NCBI GenBank assembly: GCA_030062745.1 | Contig: CP099849.1 | Span: 23,858,144 to 23,922,143, forward strand | From: Capitulum mitella | Taxonomy: Eukaryota > Arthropoda > Thecostraca > Pollicipedomorpha > Pollicipedidae | DNA length: 64,000 nt | Direction: 5' to 3' | Shown: positions 11,371 through 24,240 of the stretch, one piece after another | How the letters are laid out: the number at the start of each line of letters is the position of its first letter | Numbering within the stretch: the stretch's first letter is position 1 | Made by a program: the position numbers and the translations under genes | Notes under the pieces: model-generated | What the model saw: the letters and a program-made list of their open reading frames with translations, nothing else | Told to the model about the DNA's origin: nothing | The model's database searches: none

Positions 11371-14300
11371 GGGATGGAATCACTGCTACATCGCATATAA
11401 TCGCTTCTGATTACTGTATGACTCCTTGGAGATCAAAAGGACAAATGGGTAAGTGATGGCAGTTCATTACTATGATTTGAGATTACAATGACCCTACTAT
11501 GCATGAGATGAAGAATGAGTACCACAAAACGAACGGCCGTCGCCGTATCATTAGTCCTGCACGACCAATTCCCTCGAGACAGACTGCTGGTCAGCGACTT
11601 GACAAGTTACCGACGATAAATTTTCGGCGATTTCGTCAACGAATTCCAAACCGCTAGGTCCTAAAAGCAAGCTACCGGCCATTTCTGCAGAGCATGTCAC
11701 TGAGCAACAGTCTGCGGAAATCAATGTCGTACCACAATTAATGAACACATTTCTCCCCTTCCCTGGTTCAAAAATCCTCCGCGATCCACTGAGCATATCC
11801 TTGATGTTTCCACATCAGACTTTTAAATGTTTCGTAAAACCAGCAAACCGACACCGGATTTAAGGACACCAGGTAAAAAAAGACGGAAACGGAAACGGAA
11901 ACATGCAGGGTGCGAAAAATGCGCATTTCATGGGAACAGCAGTCGAAAAGAGAGCAACAATAGAAAAGGCCATTATCCGACCGTGTTTTTTTTTGGGGGG
12001 GGGGGAGGGAGGAGAATGGGCAGCCAAAGCCCAGGTGGGTTTTTCATCTTCTTGACTTTGGCAGATATACATCGTACAGCAAAGTTGGATATCGAGACGC
12101 ATCCTCGTACTGGGTGAATGGGCTGCTTATGAACTGGATGGGCTAATGTGAAACAATGGAAACCAACAATTTTTTGCCAATGCTGAAGTCGAGTTTTTGC
12201 CAACATCTGACTGGGTTTTTGCTTATGCCTGTGGTTTTGGCTAAAAACATGGGATACGAACAATGATCAGTGGCCTTCCACCTCCGCCCTTGCAAGTCCA
12301 GTGCGAAGTGACTGGTAAGAAGCATTCTGGTGAACTAAGTATAGGACTTTTATGCACATGACAGTCAACAGTTACAATATCCCAGTCAATTTCAGGTGAT
12401 GATACCAAAAATGGGCGCCATATATGTGCGCTAGGCACAATTCACATCTTTTTACTGCGCCCACCACTGCTTCAGGAGTGTCAGCAAGCAATGCTATAGT
12501 CCCTGCAAAAAGTGCCGAGGCACAAATGAGGGCATCGAAAGGAGGGTTCTGACTTCTGAGGTGCTACTTCGGACAATCGCAGACTACTCTTCTGCCCAAG
12601 GCAAATTAGTCTCAGACTCCAATTCAGACTTCGACTTCTACTGAGGGTGTCGACCACGCGAGATCGCTACTGAAAACTCTCGTATGTATCCAAAACAAAG
12701 AAAAAGGAAATCGCAGGTACATGCAAAAGGAGCAGTAGCACTCTCAGTTCCCTTACACACCTCTCAGTCAGACACATGGTCATACTTCTAGCGGCCGCAT
12801 GTTACTGTAACTTCATAATCAATATTCGTGTTTTTATCTCCGGGAGTTTTTTTGTGCTCCATCCCGTATAACGAAACACAGAACCGGATCAGGGTACTGC
12901 ACTACTGCATTAACTTTGATTTATTATGAAGGCATCCGCAACCACTGAAGGGGTTCAGATGTCAGTCTTTACTATTTTAACCCGCGTGTTGCTGGGAGCA
13001 TTTCCCCGTGGTTTACGGCATAACATCCGAACGACAGGCCAGCATCCCCGAATCTCCGGTATCCCTACCCGCACAATATAACCATCTTTTGACAAAAAAG
13101 TTGATCGGGTCACCATACGTCACGTCATATGATGTCACAAACTGAATCATAGTGCCAGTCCAAAAATTACGTCAGGCGTTTTCAGGTTTTTAACTTCTCG
13201 ATCCCCCTGTCACCCTTCGTAACAAATGGCCAAATCCCTATCCCAAAACTATGTAAAGTGCAGCCAACTCCCCTCCTCCAATAAGACACCAAGCAGGCTA
13301 GCACAGAATAGCGCATATGCGCACGTTTGAGCTTCCCAAATAACAGATTCGATTAACAGCCTCGATAAACAGAAACCGGAACTGAAAGATTCCTTACTTT
13401 TTGAGTCCGTCCGCTGCCGTCCGTCCGTCCGTCCGTCTTTCCTTCTTTGATGTGGCAGTGTTCCGTAACGCTATGCCAGAATGCTGCCCTTCCTGTTGCA
13501 GAGCACTGCTACGCAACGGCCACCGCCCCTCCGCCCCCTCTAAGTTTTACATAATACTTCAATACTGACAATACCTCAACATAATACTTGCAATGTTTTG
13601 AACTACATGCCTTGCGAAAAACTGTATCTCTTTAGGGGGTCACAGCCCCACCCCAATCCTCAGAATAGCCCTCCCAATGCTTAAAATAGCCCTCCACCCC
13701 AATGCACCCTCATGTACTTTATGAACCAAAACATGCTTTCTTTGTACATGCAAAGAAATCACAAAATCATGTACCAGGAATACAAAGTATCACCAACATA
13801 GATTATGGACCTTCCACGGCATTATGCTCTAGCTCAATACTTATCCCACTGTATTACAATGTATGGTGTATCTTCTCATCTGTTACATTAACTATGCATA
13901 ACATTACATGTGCAGCACCCTTTCACATTTAGAATGGTTGCTGACATTGAAACTACAATCCCAGATTTCACATCACATATACCAACATCAGTTGAACTGG
14001 AGAATCACAAACGGATGGCATAGTTAGATGGTGGAACAAGGTCTGGCATGGTCTGCAATGCTGGTGTCTTTACCCATGGATGTTAATCCAGAACAATGTT
14101 TACTGCATTCCATTACAACAATCTCAACACTTAATGATGCCATCTCACCCAGAGTGCTAGATGGGAGACCTATGCAACACGCAAACAGAATTTCTGCTAC
14201 AACCATAGTCATAGTCATAGTCATAGGCATGGCTTCTTAGTGGGACCATAGCTATTCTGAAAACAATGATGCAAAACATTAAAGGCATAACATTAAATTT

Positions 14301-14689
14301 CTCTTGTAGGTAGGGTCACTGGCCATTGTTTTACGTATCCTATTGGCATCCTTTACCTACCTACTGTTGTACCTATTATCATAGCATGGCAATCATTAGC
14401 TTATCAGGATGAGGACCCTTGCCTCCCAATGGAAATAGGTAGAATCATGGTATTACTACATTTTTATCACTGCTGACTGCTGACAGCTTAACAGTTTCCT
14501 AATCTCATAAAAATTAAATCAGTTGCAATGGACTGTGATTTGATGATAGTTCTGTTTTAAACCAAAATTATGTCACACCAGACTGAGTATTTTGATCTCA
14601 GGTCACATACTTCAGAATGACATATCTTACCTTATCTTGGCAATGAATTTGTAACCCATCTCATCATGCCCATTGCCAAGGGCAGAATT
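11371..14689. other. Gene-free interval
   Basis: Only short chance frames. No conserved protein, tRNA or rRNA is recognised. A G-run at about 11,994-12,004 and a CCGT microsatellite at 13.4 kb are the only clear structures. Confidence 0.45.
13406..13437 (+). repeat. (CCGT)n microsatellite
   Basis: Tetranucleotide run with one interruption (CTG). Confidence 0.8.
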
Positions 14690-14800
14690 TTGTATCTCTG
14701 TAGGGGTTATGGCCCCCATCACAGGCTAACTTTCCATAGCAAAGGAAAGTATTGGTATGAAATTCCATACCAATATTTTCATCCATTCATGTGTTTCCTT
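14690..14800 (-). repeat. Dispersed repeat R3, copy 1
   Basis: Contains the near-palindrome TTGGTATGAAATTCCATACC and, read on the minus strand, GGAAACACATGAATGGATG. It matches 24,120-24,240, 52,925-53,030 and 54,215-54,325 in inverse orientation. The two hairpin-forming segments suggest a MITE or a structured non-coding repeat. Confidence 0.6.
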
Positions 14801-15055
14801 TCTTTAATACAATTCTCTGAACACAATTTCAGTGCCAGATTTTGGGGCTGAATAAATTTATTTTTCCACACTAAAACTTCTTTCAGTTCTACACCCATGC
14901 TCTGCTTGTAACAACATGGAAAAAAGAATAATTAGAAAAATAATGATTGCAATATATAAGAGATAGGAAGAAAGTATGAAATAAAGTGCAAAATGTCCCA
15001 ATAACATAAATATAAATATATGTACATGGATATAACATAAACATACATATATAAC

Positions 15056-15059
<4 letters not shown>

Positions 15060-15094
<35 letters not shown>
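15060..15094. repeat. (TA)n microsatellite
   Basis: Uninterrupted TA run of about 35 bp within an AT-rich stretch. Confidence 0.9.
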
Positions 15095-15096
<2 letters not shown>

Positions 15097-15099
15097 CAG

Positions 15100-16830
15100 G
15101 TTATGTGATAAGCTATAAATAATAAAAAACTGTTGTTGGTCAAAATAAAGTGGGCTAAATTTGTTCAGAAAACCACATTTGGGGAAGCTAAGGTTGTCGA
15201 GCCCTCAGGCCAGCCCTAATCGTTTACACAGTCTTCTACCCCTGCCTGGGTCTTAGTCAGGTGGGACCCAGGATTTTGGAAAAGACCGCATGAGCCTGTT
15301 GCAATTACACGTTTCTCTGCACACTTTTATCTTTATCAGTGAACAGTACGTTCGTCTCTTATTGTGCGTCTCGGGAAAAGGAATGCTTCACACACCTCCA
15401 CCTCTCAGATATGTGCCTGGAGTACATTCAGATACCACAAAGGCTGGCAGGAAGCACGGTCAGCTTGTTACAAGTCCAGGAGCCCGGTACACTGAGCAGG
15501 GCAATGAGGGGTGGATGGAAGATCGGTCTCAATTCTGAGTTGGCATTTCAGCCGACCAACATTTTTTTCAGCACTTGCTCATTATAACCAGTTAGAACCA
15601 GGATAAAATGGCATACAATGGTGGATATTATTTTGTACATACTAAACGTTCCATTGTGTTCAAAATAGCTTTCATTCTGCGTTCTCCTTCAGTTTACCTC
15701 TAAATTGTGCTGAAAACTGAAATAAATGGAACATTTCAATCAAAACTTTGTGCACTGAACATGGATTTAGCTGCTGCAGAACACTTCCTCTCTGGAAATT
15801 ACAGTTTAGGATTCCAATTCTATAAACTGGAATGTTCAGACTCCGTGAATGTTCAAATCTTGATTTCAAGATTCAAATTTTCGGTTTGACACTTTTTCAT
15901 CCGAATATTCGCCGATACTCGGGCGTCCACCAGGTATCTGCATATTCTTACCTTGCGCTGCAGAACCTGAAGACATACGCAGCCAAACTATGCATAACCA
16001 AGCAGATGGCACAAATGGGGCACTGCTGACCACATTTCATGGTCACTTGTTATTTACCATGTACAGTTTGTTCTTATGTACACATTCACATACCATGCAC
16101 TCAAAAGCAAATGTATCTGCCTTCCCTGAAGGCCAAAAGAGAACCAGAAGAAGAACCAGAAAACCAGCAAAACCTGTCAAAAACTGAGGGTTTGGGGTAA
16201 AATGTAAAAATTCCAGAGTTTCTGACAAATGTAAAAGACAAGGTGAAAATCTGCAACCAAACCAATCACCCAGTGCAAACTGGACTGCAACCACGAAATT
16301 ACACACTCCCTGGAACTCTACAAATTGCTATACCAATCATGAAAGTGTAATACACCACAGAGGACGGCCAACATAATGGAATGACCAGAATGACATGACA
16401 ACAATCAAGTTATGAATAGCATTCATTGGATAAAGGATTCTTGGTACATCTGAATCGATTCTGAACCTATTCAGTAATTTCACACTTATCCTGCACCAGA
16501 ACCATAATCAATTCCCTGGAAAACTTCACAGAATTCAGGCACTGAATCAGGCAGAGAATCAATTCATTCAAAGTAGATCAAGCTGTCTTAACTGCCCACA
16601 GTACATAATCCACTTTGCAGCCAGACTGGTCGCTGGTATGCACAGCTACGAGCACATCACTTCTAACCTCTGCACTCTGAGTTGGCTCAGCACAAGGTAG
16701 CCGAAAGGGTGCTGCAATGCAGCAGTGAATGTGTGCCGCATGCTGTTGCTTCAGTCTGGACCATAAGAGTCACTGTGTGGAGGAATCAATACATTCCAGC
16801 AAGAAACTTGACTGCATATTCATAACCACT
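15100..16830. other. Gene-free interval
   Basis: No gene or pairable repeat recognised; frames are short on both strands. Confidence 0.45.
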
Positions 16831-16839
16831 GCCAGAAGT

Positions 16840-17105
16840 GGCATTTGGCCACATTCAGCAGTACATGGGGTTGGTTGGTGTACCTCCTCCCCACAAACAC
16901 CATTCCCAAACGTGACATAACAGAGCAATGACGCAAAAACGAGCATACAGCTTGGTCTATGGGCCACAAAATTACACCCCTTTGACCCTCATATGCCGCA
17001 AGGTGTCCTTGTAGGGAACCTCAAAAAAGGTCATGTCAGTGGACTCTGGTTTTTATTGGGTCTTACGGGCATAACCCGTAGGGTGCTTTTTGGTCTTTGG
17101 CCACT
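16840..17105 (+). repeat. Dispersed repeat R2, copy 2
   Basis: Pairs with 11,120-11,370: GGCATTTGGCCACA and GGGGTTGGT at the left, AACCTCAAAAAAGGTCA and ATTGGGTCTTACGGG at the right. Confidence 0.55.
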
Positions 17106-17629
17106 TATTTCAAGCATCAAAGAGATGCCAATTATAGACACTGGTGTGTAAACGTCACTCCTCACACATGTTAAAAATATTACCATTTCAGACTTGCAAT
17201 AGTTCTTTTGATGGCAGTTATTCAGATAAAGATAAGAGCACATACTCATGGCAGGAAGCATGTTCTCCACAAAACGACATGACCAAGGATCACAATGCAG
17301 GAAAATTAACCTGCGCCCGACTGTCGGTCGGCGCCATGCACGCACGACGAGGGAGGGGAAGATGACCGCCTCCCTCCAACTCACGAACGACTGGTCCCAC
17401 GATACAAATCAGCACACCATTGGAAAGCTCGTGACGAGTAGAGCTCGAAACTGGTCTCATTTTTAGTTTTCGATAATATGTAAGCCATTTACGCCCTATA
17501 TATGTTTTCCCGCAGTCACCTGCATGAGACCGAGAAACGGCCTGGATCTAAAGGGCGGTGACCAAAAAGGTCTAAAAAAGGCACTAGGGGATAAGTAAAA
17601 AATCGCAGGTGCCGATACACGTCCAATTT

Positions 17630-18590
17630 GTCTGATTTGTGTAATATGTACGTGGAAACGTTGGTTAAAGACACTGCGATTTTGGCACCGCTGCACGGCG
17701 GGTGCGACAGACAAATGGTATATGAAATTAACAGGAACTAATTTCAATGTTCTTTTATTTTCACAAAATGTGCCATTTCAAATGTTGGTTCTTGATCCTT
17801 GTGGGTCTCTGAATGATTTTTCAGGCTTAAAATTTGGAAAAATTCAATAGTTGTCATTCTACACAATTGGTGGAGCTTTGTTTTGCTCTATTTTCACTTA
17901 TTCATTAATTTCTTTTACATTTTTTCACTTACTATTTATTTCATTTATTTAACCTTTAAGTTTACTTCCAAAATATGTAATTTTTGAAGCTTTTCAAACT
18001 TTTTGCTTTTGATGGCAACTGTACAAGCCTGTTCTGCCATTGTCTACCCGATCTGAGGCATTCATTGCCAATTTTGATGGTAGTGCATTTTGACTCATAA
18101 GTTATTTGTGATCTGACCTCAGGTCAGTGGTTGGAGGTCACTGAAACTTCGCCCAATGACAGGAACTGGTTGTCTGGATCCCCCCACACTGAAACTGTTC
18201 TGCCATTTTTCCAAAAAGATGACTTATGTTGAGAATAGGCTTGGCCTACGGTCAATGGCCCGGACATTTCTGAAGAATCTGAGATAGCAGATTTGTTGCA
18301 TTTATCAAAATCTGTAACCCTTAATGTTTTATTGTGACATCACATTTTCCAAAAAAGTAACAGGGTGCTGAGCTTCTCTTGACATAGATCCACTTGACCT
18401 GACCTAGGTCAATGCACTTGACCTGAGGTCAAAAGCTGGGTACAAGGCACAAAAATGATCAAGCAAAAGGTACACAAAATTTCATGGTGCTGCATTTGTT
18501 TTTCATTTGTTTGCATTTGTCTGTTCTCTTGCAATCTCAGAAAAACTTGGGGGGCAGTCAACTGCCCCCCAGTCAGAAGTGGATTAAGGC
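17630..18590 (+). repeat. Dispersed repeat R1, copy 2 (not split by the TTAA element)
   Basis: Full-length partner of the copy at 2.8-4.9 kb. It reads straight through the point where copy 1 carries the piggyBac-like insert, although it has its own AT-rich extra stretch at about 17,880-17,960. It ends with GGGGGGCAGTCAACTGCCCC and then a TTAA. Confidence 0.7.
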
Positions 18591-20099
18591 ATGGGAGAAA
18601 TTTGGTTTTGGCATTATTATGTCCTTCCACATTTTACTGAAAGAATTTTCTGAACAAATCAGCCTACTAAAATGTTTCCCCTCACAAGACCACCATATCT
18701 ACTGGCATGTAGCAATAATCTTATATATATGTATAAGATTATTGTTTATATATATAAACATTATCATATATGTTATATATATAACAAACATTTTAATAGG
18801 ATAAATACCATGACAAGGAATGCCAAATGATGTGGAAATGTGATTTTTTTTAATTTACTGCATTCCAAACATTACAGAAATATATTTTGCTATATGCAAT
18901 ATGTAGTCCAGTAAAAGAAGCTTCACACTGGATGACTGCACTTTGGACAGATATGACTGTATTCCCAGACCCATCTTCCTTTGATATTTTTTTTCTTATC
19001 TTCATCTCCCTTCCTTATGACTGTTGCTCAATGTTGTGTTGGGTTCAACAATAGTGTAGACTGGTTGCCCAGATAAAGATGGCAATTTTCAGCTGATGTC
19101 AATGTCAGATGTGAGATGTCAGTGCTCCAAGTGATTTGTAAAATAGTTGTAAAGGAAGGCTAGAATATGCTGCACACATGTAACATCATTTTCTAGGATA
19201 TATCATGCAATGTTGGGCTATAATGTTATGATACATAAGGTTAAGTCAAATCAGGTAAGCCCAATGGTTTGTTTTTATTCTGGACTCATAAAAAACATGA
19301 CATTCTTCAGCTTTGCTTGAAAACTTTACTATTAGATGCTTGACACAAAAACCACAGATGCCAATGACATTACAAGTAGACTGGCAAGTCAATTCATCTG
19401 TCTCATTTTTGTCATTCTGATGACATTTCCATTTCTGGCTCCTCTTAGATTGCATAAAACATTTTACTTATTAGTTTTCCCATGCTATAAATGTTGTCTC
19501 ATTAGTAGCCTGCATATTTTGCACTGCATTTCTTTTTCTTACAATATTTTCATCCTTGAGTGTGATGCTGAGCACACTAGCAACCAAGTTCTTTAACCAT
19601 ACTCTGTACTGACAAGGTCAACTCGCATCACCTCCTCTTACGGCTAAAGGTAAGTTTCTGCCCCACGAAATCGCGAACAATCCTTCGTGTCATTGCCACC
19701 AATGTAAAGAAGATATCATCCTGTTTCTAACCATACTTTCCACTACTTGATTGTCTAAAAAATAACAACAAAATCGTAACGATAACGTACCACTCAGTAA
19801 TACCGTTTGTTTGTTTGTTGTGGGTTAGGACGCACAGCCTCTTGGGCTCAAGCGTCGGTGTCTTAAGTCAAGTCTGGGTTATTTTATACAACAGCACCGC
19901 TCTCGCGACAAATGTTGCTCATATCAGACGAAGACTCCGCGTACCACCGATTGTTATTGGACGATTGACTGTGACGTCAGCAGGCATTATCAGCTGATCT
20001 GTTGTGTCATTGTCGGTAATTAGATATAGAGGTGGTGTATTACAGATGGAGAGTGAAGGTTGTTTGTTATGTGAATACTGTTTTCCGCCATAATGGCAT
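18591..20099. other. Gene-free interval left of duplicated segment A
   Basis: AT-rich, with a TATA-type palindromic cluster at about 18,720-18,785. No gene is recognised. The last bases before 20,100 do not resemble those before 41,256, so the A/B similarity starts here. Confidence 0.45.
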
Positions 20100-20239
20100 G
20101 AAGAGACATTCCCCACAGGAATCCCACAATGCCAAAAAAGACACCAGCATTAGAAGATCCAGGGGGAGGAGGCCATCGGTGCCAGTTTACAGACACAAAT
20201 GCCTTTCGTGTTCTAAGAGATGTAAAAATACATCTTACT

Positions 20240-23200
20240 GGTATTCTAGGCGCAGGCTTCTCGCTTCTCATAACTCCAGAAATCCGCGAAATTCGCAAGC
20301 CATATTGGCGCCAAAAGATGCGCAATGAAAAAAGTAGTCCGATCCAAGACGTTTTGTGCCGTGTAAACTTTATAACTTTGCCAAAGTAATCGCCTGAAGC
20401 GGTCGAGATACGTACCACTTGCACAACTACCGCGATCTCAAACTACGGAGTTTCTTTACGAGACAGATCAACGTCAGGCCCAAGGATCGACAGTACAGAA
20501 AGCCTCGTGAAATATGACGTCACCGAAAGATTAACTAAACGCAGCAGTCTCGAAACTCAAAATAGGTTAACACTGGCAATGAAATGGAACAGGGAGGTGG
20601 ACTGGGACCGAACAAGGACAGGCATGAATACCTGGAAGGGGCAAGGGCGCATCCGGGGGGGGGGGGCTCCTCTGCACGCCAGGAGCCTCTCCACAGGCCG
20701 TAAACGAATCCCTCTACAGGCTGGCAGGAGCCTACAGACGGCGGCAAGGGCCCATGCATGTCAGAAAGGGTCTCTCGATGCCGACAGGGAACCAGCTACA
20801 GGCAACCAGGAGACCCTTTCCGACTGGCAGGGGGCCCTTGCAGGCTGGCAGGGCCCCGTAGCACTACAGAGGGTCCCTCCACAGACTAGCAGGGACCCGA
20901 AGGCTGGCAGGTGCTCACAGGCCGCTAGGAGCCTTACAGACTGGTAGGTGGTCCCTGCAGGCCAGTAGGGGCCCAAAACGCCGGTAGAGGACCCCCTACA
21001 GGCCGGCAGGTGACCCGTGCAGGCGGGTAGGGCCCCCTGTAGGTCAGCAGGGAGCCACTGCAGCCAGCAGAAGCCCTACAGACTGGCTGGGGGTCCCATA
21101 GGCCGGCAGAGGGACCCTGCAGGCCGGCAGGGCGCCCCTACAGGCTGGCAGGGGGCCTGCACAGTCTGGCAGGGATACTACAGACCGACAGGGGGTCCCC
21201 TACAGGTCAGTAGGGGTCCTTCTGTGGGCTTGGACCTCTTTAAACGGCCTCAGGAACCCTTTGTCGTATTGAGATCCCTCTTGCTTTCCCAGGGACTCGG
21301 GCCTCGTATGTCATTCAAGGGGCCCCTCTGTCGTCTTACAGACTCAGCCCTCATCTTGGCTGTCTCAGGAGCCCTGGAATCTGTAAGGGCCTTGTAAGCC
21401 CCTTGTAAGGGCCCCTTCTGGCGGTCGCAGAGGAAATCTGCCGTGTTGGGGCCCTGTTGTGATCTCAAGGACCCTTTGGGAGTTTCAGGGGCCCTTCCAT
21501 GCATCTCAGAGGTCGTCTAACCCTTTCAGAGGCCCCCTGACTGCATCAAAACTTTTTTTTTACATTTTTATCAAGAACGTTTTCAGACCCCGTAAAACTT
21601 AAACTGGGCCCCTTCGGGGACCCATTTGAGCCTGAGATGGACCCGTCCGGGGCCAGCCCGAGTGGCGCCCCTTCTCGGTTGGTTATTGGGGCTTAGGGGC
21701 GCACCGACTTCAAGGTCTTTTCTGGATGTTCTTTCGCTCTTGAGTTTTAAGAGCATAAAAATGACAAATGCGAGTAATTAGAGCTATTGGGTGCATGGAG
21801 TTGGCCGAAAGGCAAACTAAAAAGCAGTAGTGTTTATTATTCGATGCGAGCTGTTATCCTTCAGTGCTAGATCAACAACGCGCGATTGGCCCCTAAACCC
21901 AGGAAGCTGCGGCTGCGCGTGTAGGGCGTGCAAGTCTAGAATGCCAGCCGGGGGCTTCCTGCTGGTTAACAAGGGGCCCCTAGGGTGCTGTCGGCCTGCA
22001 GGGGCCACCGCCATCCTCTAGGGGCCCCTTGTCATCTGTTGGCCTGTAGGAGCCCCTACGGCCCGTGGGACCCCTGGCAACCTTCGGGGGGCCCCTCCTG
22101 TCTCGGGGATCTACATGAGGTAAGGGCCCACCTCTGGGCGAGGACCCCCAAATTTGTGCCTGGCTGCGCCCCTGGAAGGGACCCTGAAGCCACGATAGGG
22201 CAGATTGCCCCTGATTCTGCCGGAATGGTAACAGGGCCCCTGAGACGGCTTAGATGAGGAATGAGTCCCTAGGACAGCATAGGGGACCCTGGAGTGCCAT
22301 AGCGCCCCTGATTAGGTTTCACGGACCTGTATGAAAAGATGAAGGTTCCTGATGCCATTAGAATGCCCCCGTGATGGTTTATGAGACCCTGGGACGGTTA
22401 GATGGCCCCATCGATGGATGCAAAGGCCCCTGAAGCTCTTTAAGGGTCCCCGGGGCCGCAAGAGGGGCCCCAACACGACAGGGCCCATGAGACCGTTAAA
22501 AGTGCCAGAGAGGCCCAGGAGCCGGCAAGAAATTGGAAGGTGCCTAGCACGACATAAGGAGACCCTGAGCAGCCAGAGGGACCCCCTGAACAGGGATTCA
22601 TCACTGATCTCAGTCACGGGAGGGGCTTGAATGGCTATACTGTTTTTTTTTAATCTGAGGGGTTCTGATGCAGTCAGGGAGACTCGGAAGGTCAGGTGGG
22701 TCCTGAGACGGCAAGATAGGTCCTTACACGGCAGATGGCCCCTGAGACCGCTAAAGAAGTCGGAGAGCCCCTGCGAGGCAAAGACGATAAGAGGATCTCT
22801 GAGGCGGCATGGGGTCTTTGAACGGCCAGAGTCCCGAGTGTGCTAGGCGGGCTCTTGGCATAGAAATGGTCCGCCTGAGACTGCTAGTGAGGCCACGACT
22901 GCCAGATATACCCCATGTAACAGAGGAAGACCCCTGATACTGCCATGGATACTACCGGAGTTGTCCAGAGGGCCCATGACCCTGCATAGGGGCTCTGAAA
23001 TCGCCAAAAAACTTTTGTAACTGCCAGATGGCCCATGAGACGGCAATAATGGTCCCCACGGACAAGGGGAGCACCTAGAACAGGGGATCCACTGAGTCTG
23101 CTAGAGAGGGGCCCTTGGAGGCCTTTGAGACTGTTCACTAGCAGTCTCTGGTAGCGGCCACTGAGATGACCAACAAGGCCCCTGAAACTACTGAGCCTCG

Positions 23201-24054
23201 AGACGTCCAGACAGTTCCTGGAACGGCCAAAGGACCTAAAGCATTGCCAGAGGCGCCTCTGTCACGGCAAAGACTTACAGAGGGCCCTTGTTACTGCCTG
23301 AGGGACTTCCTAGACGGCAAAATTCCCCAGGGACGACAAGAGGAAACCTGAGATGGTTTAAGTGTCCTTAAAGCTACCAGATGGGTCCTGGCCGAAGTGT
23401 CTGTAAAAGGAACTTGAGACCACTAAAGGGCCCTGACACTGCAGACGATCCAAAACCACCGAGAAGTTGGCAAAATAGTCTCCAGAGGCTACGAGAGGCC
23501 AGAGGGGTTTCTGGATAACAGAAACGACATTTCATGTAGGAGGGACGCACCCGCCTAAAATCCCACCGCTATTGTCATATTTCGGCCACTTTGTAGGGGA
23601 ATAAAACACAACGCAAGTTGAATTGCTTGGATTTTGCCGCTTACTTTATTAAACAAAAATAGAAGAATTATATCAGATATTTCAGCCAGGACCCTAGCAG
23701 ATCAACTTTTTTATATCTGAAGAACAAAAAAATGGGGACGAAGGCCAGCCCCCATTTCCCCCTGTCGAAATCCTGGATCCGCCTTTGCCCCTTCCAGATA
23801 TTCATGCTTGTCCTTGTTCGGTCCCAGTCCACCTCCCTGTTCCATTTCATTGCCAGTGTTAACCTATTTTGAGTTTCGAGACTGCTGCGTTTAGTTAATC
23901 TTTCGGTGACGTCATATTTCACGAGGCCTTCTGAACCGTCGGTCCTTGGGTCCTCACGTTGATCTGTCTCGTAAACATGCTCCGTGCTTCAAAATCGTGG
24001 TAGCTGTGCAGGCGGTGGGTATCTCGATCGCTTCAGGCGATTATCTTGGCGAAG
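20240..24054. mobile_element. Foldback-like element with long inverted ends, deleted copy A
   Basis: The left terminal inverted repeat spans about 20,240-20,654 and is preceded by CTTACT at 20,234-20,239. The right inverted repeat is present only as its inner 280 bp (about 23,774-24,054), running straight into sequence found at 54,144 in copy B. The outer part of the right end and its flank are therefore deleted. The body shows a loose period of about 25-31 bp: GGCAGG/CAGGCTGGCAGG units on the left and GAGACGGC/GGCCCCTGAGAC units on the right. The frame beginning MKYDVTERLTK appears in both ends only because they are inverted copies. No transposase is recognised. Compare the fuller copy at 41,394-48,904. 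Confidence 0.75.
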
Positions 24055-24119
24055 TTTGGAATGGAGAAATAAATTCATCGAACCCTAAAATATGACAATG
24101 ATGCCGTTTTCCAATGCTG

Positions 24120-24240
24120 TATATCATAAAGCAAGAAAACACATGAACGGGTCACGATATTGGTATGGAATTTCATACCAATCATTGCCTTTGGCATAGA
24201 AAGCTCCATACCAAAGGTATATACAGATGTAAGCCCCTGC
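24120..24240 (+). repeat. Dispersed repeat R3, copy in segment A
   Basis: Two hairpin blocks: TTGGTATGGAATTTCATACC, then CTTTGGCATAGAAAGCTCC followed by ATACCAAAGG. It matches the copies at 14.7, 52.9 and 54.2 kb; the last is its counterpart in segment B. Confidence 0.6.

Noticed and set aside
20507-20947. Protein starting MKYDVTERLTKRSS, found four times in the window
   Set aside because: It is the inverted terminal repeat of the foldback-like element translated. It runs into minisatellite and changes frame between copies.
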